Shown piece by piece: positions 1-8,792 of a stretch of DNA of 64,000 nt; the stretch's first letter is position 1, and every line of letters begins with the position of its first letter. This stretch comes from Bradyrhizobiaceae bacterium. GTDB lineage: Bacteria > Pseudomonadota > Alphaproteobacteria > Rhizobiales > Xanthobacteraceae. The notes beneath the pieces were generated by a model, which saw only the letters and a list, made by a program, of their open reading frames with translations, was not told where the DNA came from and did not search any database. The DNA is taken from the NCBI GenBank assembly GCA_003963145.1, contig RXJJ01000003.1, forward strand, positions 114,146-178,145. The letters run 5' to 3'. Position numbers and translations under genes: made by a program.

Positions 1-368
<368 letters not shown>

Positions 369-376
369 CGGCGTCT

Positions 377-1564
377 TTACCGGATGACCTCGAACAGTCC
401 GGCCGCGCCCATGCCGCCGCCGACGCACATGGTGACGACGGCGTATTTGGCCTTGCGGCGCCGTCCCTCGATCAGCGCGTGACCGACCATCCGCGCGCCC
501 GACATGCCGTAGGGATGTCCGACCGAAATCGCGCCGCCATCGACATTCATCCTGTCGGGATCAATCCCGAGCTTGTCGCGGCAATAGATCACCTGCACCG
601 CGAATGCCTCGTTCAATTCCCACAGGTCGATATCGTCGACTGTCAGGCCGTGCCGCTTGAGCAGACGCGGCACGGCGAAGACCGGACCGATGCCCATTTC
701 ATCGGGCTCGCAGCCGGCCGAGACCATGCCGCGAAAAATTCCAAGCGGCTTGAGATTCTTTTGCGCGGCCATCTTGTCGCTCATGATGACGGCGGCACTG
801 GCGCCGTCCGACAGCTGGCTGGCATTGCCGGCGGTGATGGTGAAGCCCTCCCCGCGCACGGCCTTGAGATGGGCAAGGCCCTCCGCGGTGGTGTCCGGCC
901 GCGGCCCTTCGTCCTGCGACAACGTCACGTCCTTGAACGAGACCGAGCCGCTTGCCTTGTCCATCACCGCCATCGCGGTCGCGATCGGCGCAATCTCGTC
1001 GTTGAATTTGCCGCCCTGCTGTGCGGCGGCCGTCCGGCGCTGGCTCTCCAGCGCGTATTCGTCCTGCCGTTCGCGTGAGATGCCGTAGCGCTTCGCCACC
1101 ACCTCGGCGGTGTCGAGCATCGCCATGTAGATATCGGGCTTGATCTTGAGCAGCGCGGGATCGGTATCGTGGAATGTATTCATTTTGTCATTTTGCACGA
1201 GGCTGATCGACTCGCCGCCGCCGCCGACGGCGATCTCAACACCATCGAACAGAACCGAACGCGCGGCCATCGCGACAGCCTGCAGACCCGACGCGCATTG
1301 CCGGTCGACGCTGACACCGGCCACGCTCGCGGGCAGGCCGGCGCGCAGCAGCGCCTTGCGCGCGATATTGCCACCGGTCGTGCCCTGCTGAAGCGCGGCC
1401 CCCATCGCGACATCCTCGACTTCCGCCGGATCGATGCCCGCGCGTTTCACCGCTTCGGCGATGGCATGGCCAAGCAGGGTTGCGCCTTCGGTGGCATTCA
1501 GCGCGCCGCGATAGGCTTTACCGATAGGGGTGCGCGCGGTGGAAACGATAACGGCGTCGGTCAT
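377..1564 (-). CDS. Thiolase (acetyl-CoA C-acyltransferase family)
   Basis: Thiolases cleave 3-ketoacyl-CoA or condense two acyl-CoA units. The 395-residue length is normal. All three catalytic elements are visible: the nucleophile Cys90 in DRQCASG, His350 in VGHPYG and Cys380 in MCVGGGMG, with NEAFAV before them. The reading frame stays open another 63 codons upstream, but that part is low in family character. I chose the ATG at 1564 because the protein then starts with [16 protein letters not shown], the standard thiolase N-terminus. The chain-length preference (beta-oxidation or acetoacetyl-CoA type) cannot be read from sequence, so no symbol is given. It precedes glpK with an 8-base gap and is divergent from the glycerate kinase gene. 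Confidence 0.93.
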   Translation of the reverse strand: MTDAVIVSTARTPIGKAYRGALNATEGATLLGHAIAEAVKRAGIDPAEVEDVAMGAALQQGTTGGNIARKALLRAGLPASVAGVSVDRQCASGLQAVAMAARSVLFDGVEIAVGGGGESISLVQNDKMNTFHDTDPALLKIKPDIYMAMLDTAEVVAKRYGISRERQDEYALESQRRTAAAQQGGKFNDEIAPIATAMAVMDKASGSVSFKDVTLSQDEGPRPDTTAEGLAHLKAVRGEGFTITAGNASQLSDGASAAVIMSDKMAAQKNLKPLGIFRGMVSAGCEPDEMGIGPVFAVPRLLKRHGLTVDDIDLWELNEAFAVQVIYCRDKLGIDPDRMNVDGGAISVGHPYGMSGARMVGHALIEGRRRKAKYAVVTMCVGGGMGAAGLFEVIR

Positions 1565-1770
1565 GCGAACTCCCGGTTTTGACGTGGAATATCTCTGCAC
1601 TTTTGCTGCGCGCAAAGCTACCGCTGCCTTTCGCATGTGCGAGGCAGGCTCAGCCGCCGATTGAAATTTTCCCCTGCCTCTGTAAGAAGGCAGCTCTCCC
1701 CCGCCGGTCGCGGGGGACTTTCTTTGATGTGCGGCAATAGCAAGATCGCGCAACGGCTTTAAGGCAGGTC

Positions 1771-3051
1771 ATGACCGACAAACGTCCCCTTCTCCGCGCG
1801 ATTTTCGATGCCGCCGTGGGCGCGGCGCATCCCGAGAAAATACTGCGCCGGCATCTGCCGCCGCCGCCGCGCGGGCGGGTGATCGTGCTCGCGGCAGGCA
1901 AGGGCGCAGCCGCGATGGCCGCCGTCGCAGAACGTCATTACATCGATGAAGTCGGCCTCTCGCCGGACCAGATCTCCGGCGTCGCCACCACGCGCCACGG
2001 CCATGCCGTGCCGACGCGTCAGGTCGAGGTGATCGAGGCCGGCCATCCGGTGCCGGATGAAGCCGGCATGAAAGGCGCGGAAAAGAGCCTGAAACTTGCC
2101 GAGGGCGCCGGCGCGGACGATCTCGTGCTGGCGCTGATCTCAGGCGGCGGTTCGGCGAACTGGATCGCCCCGGCGAGCGGCATCAGCTTTGCGCAGAAGC
2201 AGCAGATGAACAAAAGCCTGCTGCGCTCGGGCGCGCCGATTTCCGAGGTCAACACCGTCCGCAAGCATCTGTCGCGCATCAAGGGCGGACGGCTGGCGCG
2301 CGCCGCATATCCTGCCCAGCTTGTCACGCTCGCGGTTTCCGATGTGCCGCATGACGATCCGGCGACCATCGCCTCCGGCCCGACCGTGCCCGACGGCACC
2401 ACGCTGAAGGAGGCGCGCGATATCATCGCCAAATACAAGCTGCAGATCGACGACGAAGTGCGCCAGGCGCTCGACGACCCGCGCAACGAAAGCGTGAAGC
2501 CGGATGACCCCGCCTTCGCCCGCGCCCGTTTCGAGATCGTGGGCAAACCGCGCGATTCGCTCGACGCCGCCATCCGTGTCGCCGCCGAAGCCGGTTATGA
2601 GGTGATCGATCTTGGCGCCGATCTGGAAGGCGACGCGCGCGAGGTGGCCGCGGAGCATGCCAAGATCGCGCTGAACGCGCAGTCGCAGGGCAAGCGCGTC
2701 GCGGTGATATCGGGCGGCGAATTGACCGTCACCGTGCGCGGCAACGGCCGCGGCGGCCCCAACCAGGAATACGTTCTGGCACTGGCGGAATTACTCGCCG
2801 ATCATTCCGGCATCGCGGTGCTGGCCGCCGACACCGATGGCGCGGATGGCGGCGCGGGCTCACCGCGGGATCCGGCAGGGGCGATCGCCGACGAAAAGAC
2901 CTTCGCCAGGATGCGCGAACTGAAACTCGATCCGAAGGCCTATCTCGACAACAACGACGCCACGACCTTCTTCGAGAAGACCGGCGATCTGCTCATCACC
3001 GGCCCGACGCTGACCAACGTCAACGACATAAGGGTCATTCTGGTCGGCTGA
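1771..3051 (+). CDS. Glycerate 2-kinase (DUF4147/MOFRL family)
   Basis: Cytoplasmic kinase converting D-glycerate to 2-phosphoglycerate, which feeds glyoxylate or serine-derived carbon into lower glycolysis. Older annotations call this family hydroxypyruvate reductase TtuD. The 426 residues match family length. The N-terminal DUF4147 part carries AAGKGAAAMA with Lys44, ISGGGSA near residue 135 and SDVPHDDP near 200. The C-terminal MOFRL part (about 300-415) carries GGPNQE and a DTDGADGG loop. It reads away from the thiolase across a 206-base divergent region and is followed 29 bases later by a YkgJ-type gene. The family is clear; the physiological pathway is inferred. Confidence 0.9.
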   Translation: MTDKRPLLRAIFDAAVGAAHPEKILRRHLPPPPRGRVIVLAAGKGAAAMAAVAERHYIDEVGLSPDQISGVATTRHGHAVPTRQVEVIEAGHPVPDEAGMKGAEKSLKLAEGAGADDLVLALISGGGSANWIAPASGISFAQKQQMNKSLLRSGAPISEVNTVRKHLSRIKGGRLARAAYPAQLVTLAVSDVPHDDPATIASGPTVPDGTTLKEARDIIAKYKLQIDDEVRQALDDPRNESVKPDDPAFARARFEIVGKPRDSLDAAIRVAAEAGYEVIDLGADLEGDAREVAAEHAKIALNAQSQGKRVAVISGGELTVTVRGNGRGGPNQEYVLALAELLADHSGIAVLAADTDGADGGAGSPRDPAGAIADEKTFARMRELKLDPKAYLDNNDATTFFEKTGDLLITGPTLTNVNDIRVILVG

Positions 3052-3080
3052 GGTATCGGGCCGCGCGGAATGCGGACAAC

Positions 3081-3416
3081 ATGAGCGCATCCTTCATTAG
3101 CCCCGAGCCAAGCCCCTGCCAGAGCTGCGGGGCATGCTGCGCCTATTCAAGCGAATGGCCGCGCTTCACGATCGAGGACGACGCGGCGCTCGATCTCATT
3201 CCCGAAAAATTCGTCAATGACGCATTGTCCGGTATGCGCTGCGACGGAACGCGCTGCTGCGCGCTCGACGGCCGGATCGGCATTGCAACATCGTGCGGAA
3301 TTTATGCCGTGAGACCCGAGGTCTGCCGGGTGTGCCAGCCGGGCGATACCGAATGCAATCTCGCCCGGCGTGAGGCCGGTCTGGCGGAACTGACCGGGCT
3401 TCAGGCCGAAGCCTAG
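3081..3416 (+). CDS. YkgJ-family cysteine cluster protein
   Basis: A 111-residue protein with the CxxCxxCC arrangement near the N-terminus (Cys13, 16, 19, 20) and further cysteines in RCDGTRCCAL, SCGIYAVRPEVCRVC and the C-terminal part. This spacing defines the YkgJ/UPF0153 zinc- or iron-chelating family, whose function is not settled. The REVCR-like segment RPEVCRVC is typical. It follows the glycerate kinase by 29 bases. Its stop overlaps the stop of the convergent downstream gene by 4 bases, so no separate terminator fits between them. Confidence 0.85.
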   Translation: MSASFISPEPSPCQSCGACCAYSSEWPRFTIEDDAALDLIPEKFVNDALSGMRCDGTRCCALDGRIGIATSCGIYAVRPEVCRVCQPGDTECNLARREAGLAELTGLQAEA

Positions 3417-3835
3417 GCCGTCAGCGGCGCCGGTTCGCTCTTCAGATCGTCGTCCAGCTCCTCGTCGAGGTCCTCATCGAGCGCGGCGAAGGTCGTCAGT
3501 GGCTTGGTCGAGAGTGTGATGCTGCGGCGGTTGCCGTAGCTCGACGGCGAGGGCGCATCCGTGGGCGCTTCCCGCGACATCGCGAACAGCGTCTTGCCGA
3601 CGATGCCGCCCTGCTCGACGAGATCGCGCTCGTTGCAGGTCGCGGCGATGGCAAGACTCATGGAATGAAGGTGGGCGCGGCGGTAGCAGAACAATGCGAG
3701 CATCGCCCGCACGTCAGACGATACGGATTCGACAAGAACCGGCAGGCCATGCTCACTGGCGCGATAAAGGCTGCCCAGCATGTCCTCGGTAACGGGACAT
3801 GCATCGTTTTCAAAAGCGATTCGGCTTAGCGACAT
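3413..3835 (-). CDS. Hypothetical protein with acidic C-terminus
   Basis: I do not recognise this 140-residue protein. The N-terminal two-thirds look folded (alternating hydrophobic segments, including SSDVRAMLALFCYRRAH). The C-terminal 25 residues are strongly acidic (LDEDLDEELDDDLK). No signal peptide or membrane helix is apparent. The ATG at 3835 was preferred over an upstream start because the purine-rich site AAGGGGAG lies at good distance before it. The stop codon overlaps the stop of the convergent YkgJ gene by 4 bases. Probably a lineage-restricted cytoplasmic protein; function unknown. Confidence 0.6.
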   Translation of the reverse strand: MSLSRIAFENDACPVTEDMLGSLYRASEHGLPVLVESVSSDVRAMLALFCYRRAHLHSMSLAIAATCNERDLVEQGGIVGKTLFAMSREAPTDAPSPSSYGNRRSITLSTKPLTTFAALDEDLDEELDDDLKSEPAPLTA

Positions 3836-3980
3836 TGCACAATCTCCCCTTAAGGAAAAAATGCAACGCAATATCCTAACGAAGGGTTAACCACGCGGCG
3901 TATTGGCACGCGGCGTTGAGAGAGACTCGCCGTGCCTCGGCGTCGCACTGATTCGCCGATCTTCTCCTCGTGGAGAATTT

Positions 3981-4739
3981 CTAACGCGGCGCCATGCGGA
4001 TCGCGCCGTCGAGGCGGATCGTTTCGCCGTTCAGCATCGCATTCTCGACAATATGCACGGCGAGCGCGGCATATTCGTCGGGATGGCCGAGCCTCGCCGG
4101 ATGCGGCACCTGGGTCGCGAGACTTTTCTGCGCCTCCTCGGGCAATCCCAGCAGCAGCGGCGTCAGGAACAGGCCGGGCGCGATCGTCACCACGCGGATG
4201 AAAAGCGAGGCGAGATCGCGCGCTACCGGCAAGGTCATGCCGGCAACGGCGGCCTTCGAGGCCGAATAGGCCGCCTGCCCCACCTGCCCGTCGAACGCGG
4301 CGACCGAGGCCGTGTTGATGATGACGCCACGCTCCTCGCCGATCGGCGGCACGCTTTGCATACGCTCCGCGACCAGCCGGATCACGTTGAAGGTGCCGAT
4401 CAGATTGACGTTGACGATGCGCTTGAAGTCCTCGAGCGGATAGGCGCCGTTCTTGTTGACGGTCTTGATCGCATTGGCGAGGCCGGCGCAATTCACCAGA
4501 ATGCGGACGGCGCCGTGTGCGGCTTCCGCGCTCGCGATGGCGTCCTTCACGGGCTGCTCCTGCGACACGTCGCCGATCAGCGCGATACCGCCGATATCGG
4601 CGGCTACCTTGTCGGCAGCCGCCTTGTTCATATCCAGCACCGCGACCCTGGCGCCCTTGGCCGCCATCGCGCGCGCCGTCGCTTCGCCAAGGCCCGAACC
4701 GCCGCCGGTGACGAGAACAGAGAGATCCTTCAACTGCAT
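3981..4739 (-). CDS. Short-chain dehydrogenase/reductase (3-hydroxyacyl-CoA dehydrogenase type 2-like)
   Basis: NAD(P)-dependent oxidoreductase of the classical SDR family, 252 residues. The Rossmann motif TGGGSGLG lies at residues 11-18, NCAG near 90, a catalytic Ser in NTASVAAF, and the YSASK Tyr-Lys pair near 160. The overall pattern (LDMN after beta-2, [22 protein letters not shown]) resembles the 3-hydroxyacyl-CoA dehydrogenase type 2 / HSD17B10 group of fatty-acid or branched-chain acyl-CoA oxidation; substrate choice is inference. A good ribosome-binding site (GGAAGGAT) precedes the ATG. It lies 52 bases downstream of the secreted protein gene on the same strand. Confidence 0.88.
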   Translation of the reverse strand: MQLKDLSVLVTGGGSGLGEATARAMAAKGARVAVLDMNKAAADKVAADIGGIALIGDVSQEQPVKDAIASAEAAHGAVRILVNCAGLANAIKTVNKNGAYPLEDFKRIVNVNLIGTFNVIRLVAERMQSVPPIGEERGVIINTASVAAFDGQVGQAAYSASKAAVAGMTLPVARDLASLFIRVVTIAPGLFLTPLLLGLPEEAQKSLATQVPHPARLGHPDEYAALAVHIVENAMLNGETIRLDGAIRMAPR

Positions 4740-4791
4740 GGGCTATCCTTCCGCTGCGCCGGCCCGGAAAACGATGCAAGGAACGGGCCGG

Positions 4792-5418
4792 TCAGCGCTC
4801 GCTCTGCCATTGCTCTGCTGTCATCACATCGGGCGGCTGCGCATAGGCTTTCGGCCACATGTCGACCACCCATTCGACACCGCTGGTTTTATCGACGATC
4901 ACCGCCGTGTTGTGCGGCAACTGGCCGACGAGGAAATTGCCGCGATAACGCGGATTGCCGACGGTATGATATTTGAAAAGCTTCCAGTCCTGCAGCACCA
5001 GTAGCAGGCTTGCGGCGTTGCGCGTGGTGTCCCAGCAGTCGAAATTGGTCGCGTCTGCGCCGGCGCGGATATCGGCATTGGCGATGCGCTTGTCGGTGCC
5101 GATGATCGGACCCATGCGCTTGTCGAACCAGATCACGGCTTTCTGGATGGCCGCGCGCTCGGCTACCGCCGACGCCTTGCCCGACGCCAGGATTTGCGTC
5201 AGCGCCTTCCGGTCGCCGTCGGTGAAATCGAGAAAGGTGCGCCGCCGGCAACCAAAACCGTAACAGACCGGCATGCGGCTGTCGGTCGGCGGCGGGATCG
5301 AAACCGACGTGTAAAGATCGGCCTGCGGCGACGTCAGTTCGATGGCGCGCGCGGGCATGGTCCCGGCGGCAGCCGCCACGAACGCACCGGCCCATAAAAA
5401 CCGACTTATTCCTGTCAT
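4792..5418 (-). CDS. Secreted protein, possible transglutaminase-like cysteine peptidase
   Basis: A 208-residue protein with a signal peptide (MTGISRFLWAGAF..., cleavage expected after MPARA). The mature part has a Cys pair (VCYGFGC) near the N-terminus. Later come a cysteine in NFDCWDTTRNA, a histidine in LPHNTAVIV and an aspartate in WVVDMW. That order and spacing fit the Cys-His-Asp layout of transglutaminase-like cysteine peptidases, but overall similarity to a named family is not obvious to me. The frame is open upstream to 5538; the ATG at 5418 was chosen because it gives a proper signal peptide, although no clear ribosome-binding site precedes it. Likely periplasmic. Confidence 0.6.
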   Translation of the reverse strand: MTGISRFLWAGAFVAAAAGTMPARAIELTSPQADLYTSVSIPPPTDSRMPVCYGFGCRRRTFLDFTDGDRKALTQILASGKASAVAERAAIQKAVIWFDKRMGPIIGTDKRIANADIRAGADATNFDCWDTTRNAASLLLVLQDWKLFKYHTVGNPRYRGNFLVGQLPHNTAVIVDKTSGVEWVVDMWPKAYAQPPDVMTAEQWQSER

Positions 5419-5539
5419 GGAGAACGCCGCGGCAGAACGATCATCACGGGCAAGCCTAGCTTGGGCCGAAATCGGTGCCAAGAACTTATCAAGGACGTCC
5501 GAAATCCGACGTGCTTTCAACCGGCAGCTAGCACGCAAA

Positions 5540-6037
5540 TCACAGCACGGTCGGCGTATCGGGCAATTCGTTCTTGTGCGGGCCGGACGCCGGAAAATGC
5601 GCGACGAGATGTTCCGTCACGGCCTCGATTCCCTCGATCACGCCCGCCTCGAAATGACCTTCCCGGAACTGCTTTTCCATCGCCGAGCAGATGCCCTGCC
5701 ACGCTTCCTTGCCGACCAGAGCGTCGATACCGCGGTCGGCGACGATTTCCACATCATGGTCCGCCAGCAGAAGATAGATCAGCACGCCATTGTTATGCAT
5801 CGTGTCCCAGATGCGCTGAAACGAAAACACGTCGATTGCGCGGGCGCGCGCGGCCTGGTCGTTGAACAGCGGCCGCCCGTCCAGCGCGCCCTCGACGACA
5901 AAGCGAATCTGGCCGGTGTGCCGCTTCTCGCTCGCCTTGATCGCGGCTTCGATATTGGCCAGCACGTGATACGGAAAAACTTTCCGCACCCGCCAGCGGT
6001 TGAGAAGAAGATGCTTGCTGATGCGTTTGATGCCCAT
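5540..6037 (-). CDS. TPM-domain protein, second copy
   Basis: A 165-residue protein with a TPM (TLP18.3/Psb32/MOLO-1) fold: FVVEGALDG near residue 45, then the long helix and strand VLIYLLLADHDVEIVADRGID, then a C-terminal helix ending in a His/Pro-rich tail. It lacks a signal peptide and the Gly-rich tail of its neighbour, so it probably acts in the cytoplasm or at the inner membrane face. The ATG at 6037 is preferred over a TTG two codons upstream because GGCGG lies just before it. It starts 11 bases after the stop of the upstream TPM gene. Together with lemA this forms a lemA-TPM-TPM operon. Biochemical role unknown. Confidence 0.8.
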   Translation of the reverse strand: MGIKRISKHLLLNRWRVRKVFPYHVLANIEAAIKASEKRHTGQIRFVVEGALDGRPLFNDQAARARAIDVFSFQRIWDTMHNNGVLIYLLLADHDVEIVADRGIDALVGKEAWQGICSAMEKQFREGHFEAGVIEGIEAVTEHLVAHFPASGPHKNELPDTPTVL

Positions 6038-6048
6038 CGCCAATCCGC

Positions 6049-6978
6049 CTACCAGCTTCCCGATGCGCCGCCGCCACCGAAGCTTCCGCCGCCGCCGCTA
6101 AATCCGCCGCCACCGCCGCCCCAGCTCGATCCGCCGCCCATGCCACCGCCGAAGCCGCCGCCAAAACCGCCGCGGCCGCGCCCGCCGCCCGGCGCCATGA
6201 CCGCATCGCCGATCAGCGTGAAAAAGAACCCGGCGAGGCCGGCCAATCCCGCAATCGCAAGAACACCGACGAACAACCAGACCACAAACGCGACACCCGC
6301 GCCGGTGACGAGCGAGCCGCCGAGGCGGCCGAACATCGCGCGCATGATGCCGCCGACCACGATGGAGCCGATCAGCAGGAACGGGAAGAACTGACCGAGC
6401 GCTTCGAAGGTGTCGGGCGCCATCTGCTGAACCGGCTTCGGCGGCGGCAGCGGCTCGCCGTCAACCACGCTGATGATGCGATCGACGCCGGCATTGATGC
6501 CGCCGGCGAAATCGCCGGTGCGGAATTTCGGTGTGATGACTTCGTCGATGATGCGTTTTGAAGTTGCATCGTTGAGCGCGCCTTCGAGGCCGTAGCCCAC
6601 CTCGATACGCAGCCTGCGGTCGTCCTTGGCGACCAGAAGCAGCGCGCCGTCATCGACCTTCTTGCGGCCGAGCTTCCACTGCTCGGCCACCCGTATCGAA
6701 TATTGCTCGATCGCCTCCGGCTGCGTGGTCGGCACGATCAGGACTTCGATCTGGCTGCCCTTGCGGTCCTCGAAATTTTTCAGTTTCTGTTCGAGACTTG
6801 CAAGCTGATCCGGCGTCAGGGTCGAGGTGAGATCGACCACGCGCCCGGTGAGCGGGGGCACCGCCACATCCGCGCGCGCGGGTGTTGAGGCCGCTACAAG
6901 ACCGAGCCACGTCCAGCACACAACGAATGCGAGGGTGGCGCGTCCTGCCGTCATCATCGGTCTCGCAAGGCGAGCCAT
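6049..6978 (-). CDS. TPM-domain membrane protein (YgcG family) with Gly-rich tail
   Basis: A 309-residue envelope protein. It has a signal peptide ending in TPARA, an extracytoplasmic TPM domain (about 40-185, with VVDLTSTLTPDQLASLE, IEVLIVPTT and LRIEVGYGLEGALND), one or two transmembrane helices around 195-255, and a C-terminal tail almost entirely of Gly, Ser, Phe and Trp. This is the layout of the YgcG/TPM family, which is habitually paired with LemA. It starts 10 bases after the lemA stop. TPM domains are linked to phosphatase activity and photosystem II repair in plants; the bacterial role is not established. Confidence 0.88.
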   Translation of the reverse strand: MARLARPMMTAGRATLAFVVCWTWLGLVAASTPARADVAVPPLTGRVVDLTSTLTPDQLASLEQKLKNFEDRKGSQIEVLIVPTTQPEAIEQYSIRVAEQWKLGRKKVDDGALLLVAKDDRRLRIEVGYGLEGALNDATSKRIIDEVITPKFRTGDFAGGINAGVDRIISVVDGEPLPPPKPVQQMAPDTFEALGQFFPFLLIGSIVVGGIMRAMFGRLGGSLVTGAGVAFVVWLFVGVLAIAGLAGLAGFFFTLIGDAVMAPGGGRGRGGFGGGFGGGMGGGSSWGGGGGGFSGGGGSFGGGGASGSW

Positions 6979-6988
6979 TGCCGCGAGA

Positions 6989-7648
6989 TTACTTCGGCTG
7001 CTCCGCGGGCGCCGGTGCCGGAGCCACCGGGGCGGGAGCCGGCGCTGATGCAGGCGGCGGCACGTTGAAATCCACTTTCGGCGCCGAGGAAATCTCCCGC
7101 TCGTTGTCGACGGTGAAATTCGCCTTCTGCTTGTAGCCGAACAGCATCGCGGTGATGTTGTTGGGGATCGTGCGGATCGTCACGTTATAATCCTGCACCG
7201 CCTTGATGTAGCGGTTGCGCGCGACCGCGATGCGGTTTTCGGTGCCCTCGAGCTGGGCGACGAGATCGCGGAACAGCTGGTCCGATTTCAGCGTCGGATA
7301 ATTTTCCGTCACGACCAGAAGACGGGACAATGCGCCGGTGAGTTCGCCCTGCGCCTGCTGGAATTTCTGCAGCTGCGCGGGATCATTGACGACATCAGGC
7401 GACACCGGCGCGCTGCCGACGCGGGCGCGCGCGTTGGTGACCCCGAGCAGAACGTCCTTTTCCTGCTGGGCGAAGCCCTTCACCGAATTGACGATGTTCG
7501 GCACCAGATCGGCGCGCCGCTGATACTGGTTCACGACCTCCGACCACGCCGATTTGACGCTTTCGTCGTTCTGCTGGATCGTGTTGTAGCCGCAATTGGT
7601 GAGACTGAGCGTTGCCAGTGCCGCGAGAACGGTCAACAGTTTGCGCAT
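6989..7648 (-). CDS. lemA: LemA family lipoprotein
   Basis: A 219-residue envelope protein, first gene of the lemA-TPM-TPM operon. The N-terminus is a lipoprotein signal with lipobox LTNC (Cys19), so it is likely anchored to a membrane by lipid. The LemA core is clear: VKSAWSEVVNQYQRRADLVPNIVNSVKGF, NARA, ENYPTLKS, GTENRIAVARNRYIKAVQDYN and the terminal strand motif. The last 25 residues are a Pro/Ala/Val-rich tail. LemA proteins are helical-bundle envelope proteins of unknown biochemical function. The following genes lie only 10-11 bases apart, which argues for one transcript. Confidence 0.9.
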   Translation of the reverse strand: MRKLLTVLAALATLSLTNCGYNTIQQNDESVKSAWSEVVNQYQRRADLVPNIVNSVKGFAQQEKDVLLGVTNARARVGSAPVSPDVVNDPAQLQKFQQAQGELTGALSRLLVVTENYPTLKSDQLFRDLVAQLEGTENRIAVARNRYIKAVQDYNVTIRTIPNNITAMLFGYKQKANFTVDNEREISSAPKVDFNVPPPASAPAPAPVAPAPAPAEQPK

Positions 7649-8043
7649 GAAATTCTCCGGTAAATGCCGTGAAGGAAAAAGTCTGGTCGCCGCCCGAGAT
7701 TATACATCAACGTGGGAGTGAGGCCATATGGCTCAATAGCCGATTCCATCCGCACCGCAGCATGCGGGGCAATTAAATATGTCCAGATTTATGAAGTCCG
7801 GGTGACATGAACGCAGCTAGCCGCCCGAATCCCGGCTTGCAATCAGCAGAATCTCGGCAGCTGCCGACCATTGCCCTGCGCTTCGTCACCCGGCGCTATA
7901 GACATCCGCCGGCGTCCATCGTTTGAAGGACGCGCCCGCTTTTCAAATCGCTATGACTTGGAGCGAACATTCGATCGCGCATCCATCGTCGCTGCGCGAC
8001 GGTTCATCTCTCATCTCCAATCACATGCGCATGAGGATATTCG
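7649..8043. other. Intergenic region between lemA and the VRDHR protein gene
   Basis: About 395 bases separate two divergently read genes. Short frames exist here (for example a 39-codon frame from the ATG near 7807) but none has family character or a convincing ribosome-binding site. The stretch must hold the promoters of lemA and of the exported repeat protein. I cannot pick out either promoter with confidence. Confidence 0.6.
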
Positions 8044-8568
8044 ATGGCTATTCGAAGAACACCTTTCATTCGAAGTTATGTTGTGGAATTTGCCTTAACG
8101 GCCTCGCTAATGATGGCAGCCAGCACCGGAGCTCTTGCTCACGGCAGCGGCGGCCATGGCGGCGGAAACAGTAAAGGCAACGGCAACTCTCATAATGGCT
8201 CGTCGTCGTCAAAACAGCCGGGCATCAAGAACACCATCCACCCCATCGTCGTTCGCGATCACAAAGGTGCCACTCGCGACCATCGCAAAAAGACCGACAC
8301 TGCGGTGCGGGATCACCGGAAAAAGGACACAACGAACGATACGACCGTTGTCCGCGATCATCGCAATGACACCAATGCCTCGAGCCCACCACCCGCAGCG
8401 GCACCCGCTGCCGGCACCGTTGTCCGGGACTACCGCGACAACGCCGCATCAGGCGCCCCGCCGGCTGCGGCGCCTTCGGGTTCGAACTCCGGATCGACCT
8501 CGGCTTCGGCTCCAGGATCGACACCGGGCGGCGGAGGCATTTCGAGACCGCCCACGAAGCAGAACTGA
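8044..8568 (+). CDS. Exported protein with VRDHR repeats
   Basis: I do not recognise a family for this 174-residue protein. A signal peptide (residues 1-32, ending TGALA) is followed by a Gly/Ser/Asn/His stretch. Then come five copies of a VRDHR-like motif: VVRDHK (69-74), TRDHRKK (78-84), VRDHRKK (88-94), VVRDHRN (102-108) and VVRDYRD (126-132). The rest is low-complexity Ala/Pro/Gly/Ser. No membrane helix follows the signal. It is therefore probably periplasmic or secreted and largely disordered, with clustered basic and acidic side chains. A good ribosome-binding site (GAGGAT) lies 6 bases before the ATG and a strong terminator follows the stop, so it is a single-gene unit. Confidence 0.7.
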   Translation: MAIRRTPFIRSYVVEFALTASLMMAASTGALAHGSGGHGGGNSKGNGNSHNGSSSSKQPGIKNTIHPIVVRDHKGATRDHRKKTDTAVRDHRKKDTTNDTTVVRDHRNDTNASSPPPAAAPAAGTVVRDYRDNAASGAPPAAAPSGSNSGSTSASAPGSTPGGGGISRPPTKQN

Positions 8569-8587
8569 ACCATCGTAAAAGCACCAA

Positions 8588-8624
8588 GCGTCGCGGTGGC
8601 TGACACCACTGCGACGCCTCTTTT
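8588..8624 (+). terminator. Rho-independent terminator after the VRDHR protein gene
   Basis: A 12-base-pair hairpin (arms GCGTCGCGGTGG and CCACTGCGACGC, one G-T pair) with a 6-base loop is followed by CTCTTTT. It begins 19 bases after the stop codon of the exported repeat protein, reading in the same direction. Confidence 0.85.
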
Positions 8625-8792
8625 CAGAAGAGTCATTGCCCTCGGCGCAAGTGATCACCCCCAAGGACTTGAGCCGTACGCTAGCTGTGGAAGCGTTTGA
8701 AACTTCGACCGGGGCAGAATATCATCCAAACGGATGACTGATCTGCCGAAGGCCGGTGTTAATTCGACAGACCCTTTTTATGTGAGCCTTTC

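Noticed and set aside
7871..8098. Short plus-strand frames before the VRDHR gene
   Set aside because: No ribosome-binding site, no family character, and overlap with the supported start at 8044.
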